This document shows positions 10,281 to 19,333 of a stretch of DNA of 19,333 nt, one piece after another (within the stretch, counting starts at the first letter, position 1; the number at the start of each line of letters is the position of its first letter). The stretch is from Stenocarpella maydis (taxonomy: Eukaryota > Ascomycota > Sordariomycetes > Diaporthales > Diaporthaceae), in assembly GCA_002270565.1 (NCBI GenBank), contig NQMI01000284.1:1-19333 (forward strand), written 5' to 3'. Under the pieces are notes generated by a model that saw only the letters and a list, made by a program, of their open reading frames with translations, did not search any database and was not told where the DNA came from. The translations under genes and the position numbers were made by a program.

Positions 10281-13200
10281 ATGGCGCCATTCCTGGGAGC
10301 TGACAGCAAGGCTTCGAGCTCAAGCTCGAGGAGCCCCAGCCCTCCCAACGAACGCTCCACCGAGCAAAATGGGCCTGAGCCAGTTGCTATTGTGGGAATG
10401 GGTATGTGATGATCCCATCTAGTATTTGGTGACAAAAGCTGACCTCTGGTACAAGCCTGTCGGTTCCCCGGCCAATCTGATACCCCGGACGACTTCTGGC
10501 AGATGCTTGTGGACAGGCGATCTGCATACTCGGAGCCGCCCGCCAACAGGTACAACATTGACGGTTTCTATTCTGAAAAATCAAAAATGGGGACACTGGG
10601 CCTCAAGGGAGGTTACTTTATCTCTGAGCCGTACCAATTCGACCCACCTTTCTTTGGCATCACTCAGACTGAGGCCGTAGCCATGGACCCCCAGCAGAGA
10701 AAACTCCTCGAATGTGTTTACGAGGCATTTGAGTCAGGGGGGATCCCGCTGGACAGTGTGTCTGGTAAGAATGTTGGTGCCTATGTAGGAAATTTCACCC
10801 ACGACTACGCGATGACCGCGTTACGGGATATGGACTACCCCAAGCCGTATAGTATGACCGGTCACGGTGCGACCATCCTTAGCAACAGAGTTAGCTATGT
10901 TTTCAATCTCTGCGGCCCTAGGTTTGTCCTCACCCTCTTTGAAAGTCAGTAGCTGGTGGGGATTCTGACCACGCACCCCCACAGTTTCACGATCGACACA
11001 GCTTGCTCGTCCTCCTTGTACGCGGTCCACATGGCCTGTCGTGCTCTTGTGAGCGGCGAAGTCAACGGAGCCGTGGTCGGCGGTACCAACATGATCCTGG
11101 ATGCGGCCGTGCAGATGTCCGTTGATAAGATGGGTGTTCTTTCGCACAGTAAGTTGGTTCTCGCAACATGATATCTCACCGCCATGCTGACTTGACAAAA
11201 CAGCCTCAACCTGTCATACATTTGACGCCTCTGCTGACGGATACGGCCGCGCTGAGGGCGTTGGAGCCTTGTACCTGAAGAGGCTCTCAGACGCCGTCCG
11301 CGACGGCGACCCGATCCGAGGTGTAATCCGAGGCACTGCTGTCAATGCCAACGGCAAGACCAGCGGTATCACGCAGCCCAGCGCTATCGGCCAGGAAGCC
11401 GCCGCTCGTGCAGCGTACGAGTTTGCTGGGAACCTCAGCACTGACGATACGTCTTACTTTGAGACCCACGGGACAGGCACCCCAGTCGGCGACCCAATCG
11501 AGCTGAATGGCATTACAAACCTCTTCCTCAAGAACAGCAAGCGGGACTCGCTCTTGGTTGGAGCCGTGAAGACCAATGTCGGCCACGCCGAAGCCGCCAG
11601 TGCCATGGCTAGCGTCATGAAAGTGGTTCTGGCCATGGAGAATGGCGTTATTCCCGCCACGATTGGCATAAAGAAGTTCAACCCCAAGAGTAAGGCAGTC
11701 CCATCCAGAGACCTTGGCTCTACCCCCCTTTGCCCGACTTTGCTAACCAAACTCGTAGTCGACTTCTACAACGGCCGCCTACAGGTTGTGCAAGACGCAA
11801 CAGAATGGCCAACCGGATACAATGTCCGGCGTTCGAGTGTCAACTCGTTCGGATATGGCGGTGCCAACGCACACGCGATCATCGAGTCGGCAGAGTCGTA
11901 CCTCCCAGGTTACAAATCTTTCAAGAGGCGTGGCGTCACGACCAAGGCTGTCACGCCGGCTCCGGCAGAGACCGGTGGCAGCGGCTCGCTCAACGTCCAC
12001 GAGCGGACGCAATTCCTGCTCCCCTTCTCCGCTCAGGATTTCCCAAGCCTCAAAGCCAGTGTTGAGAAGCACAGGGAGGTGGCGTCACAATACGACATGC
12101 TCGACCTCGCATTCACACTGAGCACCAGGCGCTCGTTCTTCTTCAACCGGGGATATGCAATTGCGTCGGCTGACAGCATTGCCGAGGACCTCGACGCGGA
12201 TGAGATGACCTTTGGCAAGCGCGGAAGTGGCGCAAGGATTGCGTTCATCTTCACCGGTCAGGGTGCCCAGACCGCGCAGATGGGCAAGGAGCTGATGGAA
12301 ACCGTTCCCAGCTACTTGAAGAGCATCAGGGATATGGACCGTGTACTCCAGAGCCTCGGGGAGGATGCGCCGGACTGGACCATCGAAGGGGTCCTCTTGG
12401 AACCCAAGGCGACCAGCCTCATCGACCAGGTCCACCTCTCCCAGCCGCTCTGCACCGCGGTGCAGGTCGCACTTGTCAAGCTGCTCCGGGAGTGGGGTGT
12501 CACACCAGTGGCAACCATCGGCCACTCTTCTGGCGAGATCGCTGCTGCTTATGCTGCTGGTGCCATCACGGAGACGCAGGCTATACTTGCCGCGTACTTC
12601 CGTGGTGTTGCGGTTGGCAAACTGACTTCCCAGGGAACCATGTTGGCTGTTGGCCTTGGGCCTGAGGAGGTTGAGCCATACCTCGAGGAGGGCATCCGCA
12701 TCGCCTGTTACAACTCCCCGCAGAGCGTGACCCTTAGTGGTGACCAGGATGCAGCTGCCAGGGTTCAAGCCAAGCTCGACGCTGACAAGGTCTTCTGTCG
12801 GGCTGTGAGGACCAGCGGCAGAGCCTACCACTCTCATCACATGAAGGAAGTTGGCGGCATCTATGAGGAGTACGCAAACCGCGGGTTTGCTCACATGGAT
12901 GCCTTGGAGTTCCCTCGGCACGCCAAGGGTTCCAAGCAGCCCGTGTTTGTCTCCTCGGTCACAGGGGTGCCCAAGGTGAACTTCCAGCCTGGCCCGGAGT
13001 ACTGGAGAGAGAACCTGGAGTCCCCTGTCAAGTTCTCGCAGGCCGTGACGCATGCCGTCGAGATGGAGGAGCTGGGCATTAACCACATAATCGAGATTGG
13101 TCCTCACTCCGCCCTCGCCGGCCCCATCCGCCAGCTCCGCGAGAAACTGGGTCTCAGTTCTCGAGACCTTGAATACTCGGGCACTCTTGCTCGTGGCGAG

Positions 13201-16200
13201 AACTCCGTGACTCGTCTCCTCGATCTCGCAGGATCTCTGTTCATCAAGGGCTACCAGGTCGATCTCGGCCGCGTCAATGCAATCGAGGAGATTGACAGGT
13301 CCGGGAACATCACCCTGCGCAACGGGCTTCCGCTGGTCGACCTGCCGCGGTACTCGTGGAACTACTCGGCTGGCGAGCTCCGGGCCAAGCACCGTATCAA
13401 CCTGGACTTCCAGAACCGCAGGTTCCCTCGCCATGACCTTCTTGGGAGCTTGCTCCCTGGTACGATCCGGGACCAGGCTCAGTGGCGCAACATGCTCGAC
13501 ATACACGACCTGCCGTGGCTGGAGCAGCATAAGCTGGGTCCCCAACCCGTGCTTCCGGCGACTGGCTACCTGGCTATCGCCGTCGAGGCCGCCCGCCAGT
13601 TCTTCTTCGACAAGGTTCAGCTTGACGGTCCCTTCAAATACTTCTTCCCGCGCGTCTCGATCAAGTCGGCTCTCAACTTGACCCCCTCCGGCACCCCGAC
13701 CGAGCTCATGACCAGCGTGCGCTTCAAGACCGTCTCCAATGCCGTGTCTTCCAAGGAGTGGCTGGAATTCTCCATATCATCAGTTGTTGAAGGAGTCTGG
13801 ACTGAGCACTGTGTTGGTGACATTGGAAGGCTGCCTATTGATGAGCGCGCTCCTCTGTTCGATGAGAGCAAGATCCAAGAGCCGCGTACTTCGCACACGT
13901 GGTACAGGGGGTTTTCCAGCATCGGGCTCAACTACGGTGCTGCTTTCAACGGACTGAGCAACATCCGGACTGACCCGTGGGGCAACGAGGTTGTTGCAGA
14001 CACCAAGCTGCTTCCCATCGATATCCCCGCCGACGATTCTCGCTACCTGCTTCACCCTGGAACCATGGACACCGCCCTGCAGGGAATCTTGATCGCTGCC
14101 CACCACGGTTCCCTGACAGGCCTGACCAGGTCTTTCGTCCCTGTTGACTGGGAGGAGGTATCTATCTACTCCTATGAAGGCACCGACATGCCCGCTGTAG
14201 CCCCAGCTGACGCCGACGGACGCCTTCTTGCTCAAGGCAAGCAGAGCAGCTTGCGCGCCGTCTACGGTAGTTTCCAGCTCTTCGCGCCCGATGGAAGATT
14301 GCTGATGGACGCCAAAAATGTCAACTCCATCACGTACTCCGAGGGCCTGAACAAGAACCCTCTCGAGGATCGTCACCCGTACCTTCGCGTCCTCTGGAAG
14401 CCGGACGTCGAGACCCTCGAGAAGGGTGCGCTGCCAGCCGCGGCAATGAGCACGCACCGAGCGTACTTGCCTTTGGAGAAGACCATCCTCTCCATTTATG
14501 CCCGCAACCTGCAGAAGGCCGCTGAGACTTCAAGGAATCCTTCGGCCGCTGCTTTGGCAGATGCCATCTCCGCCCTTAATTTCGGTGTCTCGGCTGAAGC
14601 ACAGCCCAATGATGCCAGTATTGACCTGAGCACCTCCAAATTGGATGCCAGCTTCTACAGCCTAGAGGCCATCTACAGCTCTATGATGCTTACTCTCGTG
14701 GGCAACAAGGCTCCTGTGGCTACCGTGTCAGCCCCCGCGGAGGACTCTCTGACTCAGACGCTGGACCTGCTTGGTCACAAGTATGCTGGAATGAACATCC
14801 TCCAGGTCGTCAACTCGGAAGACGATCTCCGCCGGAACCTTCCAGCTCTTCTGCAAGGGAACTCGTCCCTCAAGAGATACAAGTCATTCACCTATTTGTC
14901 CGCCTCCGATGAGCTCGTCGAGGCAGCTGAGCAGGCCTATCCAGAGGGCAGTGACATCTCCGCTGAGAAGTCGACCCTCTTTGAGGATGGTAGTTACGGC
15001 GCATTGGAAGGCCAGACCTTCGATCTTGTCATTCTTCCAAGCACTTCTTCTCTGCGCATCACCGCTGAGGACGCCCTGAAGCGCCTCCAGCCTTTGCTCA
15101 ACGAGAATGGACGCATACTGATCAATCAGAGCAACAGCAAGCTCACTGGCTTGAGCGAGCAGTTCCGTATAGCCCTTGACGTCTTGTCCCGGGAACTCCC
15201 TCCAGGGTGTGCTCAGCCTGACTCCTCCTTCTCCGAGTGGGAGGAAGCATTTGGCAGCCTAGAGATTAACACCTCTATCGCTGATCAGTCTCCAGCAGGA
15301 TGGACGATGCTGTCGGAACCTCCAAGGGGCCCTCAGCCCACCCAGGAGATTGTCTTACTCTCCAGGGCTGCAACCCCTAGCGTTGCACAGTTCTCCACAG
15401 AGCTTCAGCGTGACGGCTACAAGGTTCAGTCAGCCTCCCTGTCGGACGAGAACTTCACCGCGAAGCCTGACGCCATCTATATCTCGATTGTGGAGTTGGG
15501 GTCTAGCCTGTTCTACGGAAACCTGAACGCAACCGAGTTCAAGAACCTGCAGACTCTGGCCGAGTCGGCTCAGGCGGTCTTCTGGCTCACCTCTGGAGAC
15601 TTGCTTGGAAAGGTCGACCCTAACGCAGCTATAGTCCAAGGTCTAGGCCGTGCCCTGCAAACGGAGAACATCCAGCTCTCGTTTATCGCAATAGACCTTG
15701 ACCACTCTGATCCTGCCAAGGCGGCCAAGCAGACGGCACGAGTTCTTAGCCGATTCACCAAGGAGACCGAGAGCATTGACAAGGAGTATATTGTGAAGGA
15801 TGGCGTATTCCATGTCAGCAGGCTAGCCCAGGATGCCAACCTGGACCAGGAATACGGCGAGATCATCCGCAAGGAGGCAGTGGGTGAGAAATATGATCCC
15901 AAGGAGCCCATCCGCCTTGATATCGACAAGATCGGCTTGCTCGATACCTTGTACTTCAAGAGTGACGACCGTTCTCGTGAGCTCGCGGCCGACGAAGCAG
16001 AGGTCGAGGTTAAGGCAGTGGGTCTCAACATGAAGGAATATGCCACGTTCCGCGGCAGCTTTCACTCCGAGTCCCTCAGTCACGAGGGTGCCGGTATTGT
16101 GCGCCGCGTCGGCTCGGGCGTGACCGACGTCAAGGTTGGTGACAAGGTCTGCTGGATGGGCAAGGGCCTCTTCGGCAATATTGAGCGCTTCAAGGCCATC

Positions 16201-18094
16201 CACCTCCACCAGATCAGCGATAATGACGGTGTGAGCTTTGAGGAGATTGCTGGGATGCCGCTGGTCTTCGCGACGGCCGTCTACGGTCTGCTCTACCTCG
16301 GCCGCCTGAAGAAGGGCGAGAAGGTGCTCATCCACTCCGCCACCGGCGGTGTCGGTCTTGCTGCCGTTCAGGTGGCCAAGATGGCAGGAGCTGAGATATT
16401 CGCTACTGTTGGCACTCAGGCCAAGCGCGAATTCCTCAAGCGCGAGTACGGGCTCGATGACTCGCACATATTCAGCTCGCGCGATACGTCCTTCGCCGCT
16501 GGCATCATGGCTGCCACCAATGGCTATGGTATCGACGTGTCTCTGAACTCTCTGGTCCGTGAGCTGCTCGCAGCTTCTTGGGGGGTCATGGCCCACAATG
16601 GTCGCCACATTGAGATCGGACGGACTGACATCATGGAGTTTGGTATCCTTGACATGAACGTCTTCAAGCGGAACACGACTTTTAGTGCCTTTGACTTTGG
16701 TGTTGTTGCCGATGACCAGCCACGTAAGTCACGAATTCCAATTTGCACAAGAGGGAAACAAAAGGCGGCTAACACTTTGATTGGCAGAAATCGTTTCCGA
16801 TGTCATGGAGGATGTCATGAAATATTTCCGGGAGGGCAAGATCAAGCCTCTCCAGCCGCTTGCTAAGTTCCCTGCTGCCGACGTGTCAGCAGCGTTCGCA
16901 GAGTTTGCCAACCCACACCGTATCGGCAAGGTCGTGGTCTCCTTCAACGCCGATTCTGCCCTCCCTGTCAAGAGGGAACACAAGAACGCCGTCACCTTCA
17001 GGCCCGACGGGACATACGTGCTCGTCGGCTGCCTGGGTGGTCTCGGCCGGACCCTCGCCCGCTTCATGTTCGAGCGCGGTGCGCGCCACCTGACGTTCCT
17101 GGGCCGTTCCGGTGCGGACAGCAAAGACGCTGCCGCCATGGTGGAGGGCCTAAAAGCTCGCGGCTGCAACGTCCACGTCGTGCGCGGAGACGTCTCCAAT
17201 AAGGCCGATGTCGAAAGGGCCGTTGCTGCTGCCGGCGTGCCCGTCTACGGCATGGTCCAGGGGGCCATGGCCCTTGAGGACAAGCTCTTCAGCAAGCTCG
17301 ACCTCCCGGGCTGGCAATATCCCATCGACCCAAAGGTCCGCGGAACCTGGAATCTGCATGAGTGCCTCGCCGGACAGCCCCTGGACTTCTTCGTAATGCT
17401 CTCCTCCATCTCCGCCATGACTGGTGCGCCAACACAGAGTAACTACTGCGCTGGCAACACCTTCCTCGACTTCTTTGCCCGCTACCGTGCGAGCCAGGGC
17501 CTGCCCGCAACAACAGTTGGCCTCAGCATGGTCCTGGAAGTCGGCTTCGTGTCGCAGAGCCTGGCCATCGAGCAGGGTATCTCGCGCTCTGGCATCCACG
17601 GCATCACAGAGCGTGACTTCATTCTCCTCATGGAGCAGGCAATGAAGCCAAGCCGCGTCGGCGACTGGCGCCTCGACCCTGGCGCGAAGGACTTCCTCGT
17701 CAGCGGCCTGGAACCATCCAAGCTGGCCGAGGACCTTGATGTGCACGGCTTCCGCTTCTGGCTGCAGCCCCGTGTCGGTCCCCTGCTGACAGCGATACAG
17801 CGCCGCAGCGAGGGCTCGGGCCGCGGCTCGGGCAATGGTGCCAAAGCCGTCCTGGACTTGCCCGCCATCCTCGAGGCGACTGTGGACAAGTTTGCCAAGA
17901 CCTTCATGATACCCACGGACGACGTCGACCCCCTCAAAGCTCTCGTAGCCTACGGCATGGACAGTATGATCGGAACGGCACTGCGCAACTGGTGTTTCTC
18001 GACCTTTGGCGTGGATATTCCTGCGTCTGATTTCATGGGTCCCGTTCTCACAGCTCAATCACTTGCGGAGAAGATCTTCGCGGGTCGCTCTTAA
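10281..18094 (+). CDS. highly reducing type I polyketide synthase (KS-AT-DH-inactive MT-ER-KR-ACP)
   Basis: Predicted 2502-aa iterative synthase that builds a reduced polyketide, probably from malonyl-CoA. Six exons: 10281-10401, 10456-10921, 10985-11148, 11204-11689, 11759-16723, 16788-18094; introns are 54-69 bp and each junction restores a conserved motif ([21 protein letters not shown]). Domains: KS ~34-435 (C203 in DTACSSS, H339 in HGTGT, H378 in NVGH); AT ~573-890 (S669 in GHSSG); DH ~970-1275 (H1003, D1183); degenerate methyltransferase ~1390-1520; ER ~1796-2110 (GGVG at 1942-1945); KR ~2143-2325 (GCLGGLG, 2148-2154; S2274, Y2287); a Gly/Ser-rich linker; ACP ~2425-2500 (S2460 in GMDSM carries the phosphopantetheine arm). 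It ends 42 residues after S2460, so no thioesterase, reductase or acyltransferase releases the chain. The start at 10281 has G at -3 and +4; the upstream in-frame extension looks non-coding. The product cannot be predicted. Confidence 0.95.
14743..15129 (+). other. degenerate C-methyltransferase core within the polyketide synthase
   Basis: Between DH and ER the protein keeps recognisable pieces of the methyltransferase fold: a KYAGMNIL strand start, [31 protein letters not shown] and [10 protein letters not shown]. Where active fungal synthases carry the SAM-binding glycine motif (of the type LEIGAGTGG), residues 1427-1435 read LQVVNSEDD, with no glycine. SAM binding is therefore very unlikely. 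The rest of the domain is probably kept for structure. It reads as inactivation by divergence, since the frame is open throughout. Confidence 0.75.
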
Positions 18095-19267
18095 CGGTAG
18101 TAACCTCAGCCACTTCCTGTCTTTTGTGTATGGAATCAGGAGCTTTTAGGACTGTAAATAGACATAAATCCCATATACTTTGAACCCTACCCCCGACCGT
18201 GAAAGCCCTCAGGGATAGGCGGCCAGTGGGCTTCGGTGGCGTGTTGGACATGTGAAATGATAACAAGTATTCCTATTTAGGAAAGCTAGCTAGATAGTGG
18301 TAAACAACATGAATATGCGGGATATTCGGCGGGCGACTGGCTCTTGGCGGGAGGGGAGGCCCCATATATAGGTATAATCTGAATTTTAGTATAAACTCTA
18401 TTTATACCCTTTACAGTTGATAAACTCTGTCCAGGGGCTCAAGTATATGTTTTAAGTAACAATGTAACTGGGCCGGTCGACAAGGACACGTGTCTGACAA
18501 TCTCCCAAGTGCTTGGCTTCTTTAGTCAGGTGCTCAACTCAACAACACCACGGGAGGCTCGGAAGCTCATTGACCAATGAGTCAAATCCTGAAGTACTGT
18601 GTGAACCGCGCTGTATTCGGGGCCGTGCGCCCCTGTATCATACATAATCAGTGGATCGCGGGTTTGGTGCATGACACGGTTCGCGGGAGGCTGACACCTC
18701 CCGACGTCTGCAGGATCCGACTTTAGGTGGAGAACATTGAAGCTTACATTTAACGTGTAGGATCCCTATAGGGGTCTGATGGCCGCAGGTCTGCCCTGTC
18801 AAGGTCCATGAAATAAGATTAAGACGTGGATATGATGACAAAAACCACTGATGTAGACTTGGTCACCGAGATGATATTTGTTTAATTATTTGGAGCCTTC
18901 CTCAACCTGATCGTCCTCAACCGTGAACTAATGCCGGGTAGGCTAAGCTCTGTGAACTCTTGTATATGGACTCTTCTTTACCCAGACAGAAGGTGGCTCC
19001 ATTTGCTGCTTTGCCAAGGCGCTACGTTTCAAGCCCGAAGTCTGTTTGCTGACCTTGTCTTCTTAACCGATCTTATAATATAGCTAATAGGGTTAGAGAA
19101 CAGGAGAGAGTCATCGGCCCAGCTTATATTCTTGGCGTTTTTAGTGTCTTGGCAATTCAAATTCTTCCCAATTTGGGACATTCTGAGCTAGGTACTTTGG
19201 TCGCAGAGCCCACCACACTGGTAAGCTTGATCCTGGCTACACTGGATGGCTGCAATCCGGTTACAAT
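18095..19267. other. gene-free region downstream of the synthase
   Basis: About 1.2 kb with only short, unconvincing open frames. The first ~100 bases should contain the synthase polyadenylation site (AT-rich words near 18155-18180). Local palindromes are present: GACACGTGTC (18485-18494, containing CACGTG) and a perfect 7-bp stem at 18684-18703. I see no tRNA, rRNA or protein gene. Confidence 0.55.
18684..18703. repeat. perfect 7-bp GC-rich inverted repeat
   Basis: CGGGAGG (18684-18690) and CCTCCCG (18697-18703) flank a six-base loop, CTGACA. It lies about 600 bp past the synthase stop, too far to be its 3' processing signal with any confidence. It could be a protein-binding palindrome or part of a transposon end; no function is assigned. 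Confidence 0.4.
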
Positions 19268-19333
19268 CCCCCCCCCCTTTTTTTTTTTTTTTTTTTTTTG
19301 GGGGGGGGGGTTTTTTTTAAGGAAAAAAAAAAA
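19268..19333. other. homopolymer runs at the window end, probable contig-end artefact
   Basis: Successive runs of C, T (more than 20), G, T and A with almost nothing between them end the window. This resembles low-quality read ends incorporated at a contig terminus more than natural sequence. It should not be annotated biologically. Confidence 0.75.

Noticed and set aside
12085..13545. Long minus-strand open frame (486 codons)
   Set aside because: It lies antisense inside the AT and DH coding region. Its reading follows from the codon bias of the real gene on the plus strand.
15823..18058. Minus-strand open frames of 261 and 302 codons
   Set aside because: They are antisense shadows of the ER, KR and ACP coding sequence, with no recognisable domain.
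18485..18494. Palindrome GACACGTGTC with a CACGTG core downstream of the synthase
   Set aside because: CACGTG is common, and no gene start lies nearby for it to regulate.
18638..18841. Minus-strand open frame of 67 codons
   Set aside because: There is no recognisable motif, it is short, and nothing supports expression.

Overview
The window looks like nuclear DNA from a filamentous ascomycete (Pezizomycotina). The genes are split by short introns (54-131 bp) with GT..AG ends and CTGAC/CTAAC branch sites. A multidomain type I polyketide synthase is present, and the gene-bearing DNA sits beside long, very AT-rich, TpA-rich, stop-filled tracts of the kind left by repeat-induced point mutation (RIP). 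No species can be named from the sequence alone.

Layout: 1-4100 is mostly AT-rich gene-free DNA, broken by a GC-balanced island (about 1291-1815) and a small palindromic island (about 2640-2880). Four genes follow, in two divergent pairs. A 2-oxoglutarate/Fe(II) oxygenase (4134-5450, minus, 3 exons) is divergent from a short-chain dehydrogenase/reductase (6660-7700, plus, 3 exons). An FSH1-type serine hydrolase (8337-8978, minus, 1 exon) is divergent from a highly reducing polyketide synthase (10281-18094, plus, 6 exons, 2502 aa). From 18095 to the end I see no gene, and the last ~65 bases are homopolymer runs that look like a contig-end artefact.

Interpretation: this reads as a compact secondary-metabolite cluster. 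The synthase has KS-AT-DH-(dead methyltransferase)-ER-KR-ACP and stops just after the ACP, so it has no release domain of its own. The neighbouring FSH1 hydrolase, of the same broad family as the lovastatin-pathway thioesterase LovG, is the obvious candidate to release the chain. The SDR and the 2OG oxygenase would then adjust the redox state of the product or hydroxylate/desaturate it. The C-methyltransferase region has lost its SAM-binding glycine motif, which predicts a product without synthase-added C-methyl branches.

The most unexpected signal is non-coding. TCGG repeats with exact 8-bp spacing (TCGG-N4-TCGG, once as a triple) lie in both shared intergenic regions, which suggests one binuclear zinc-cluster regulator for both divergent pairs. 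No regulator or transporter gene is in the window, so the cluster may extend beyond it or be controlled from elsewhere. The product is unknown.
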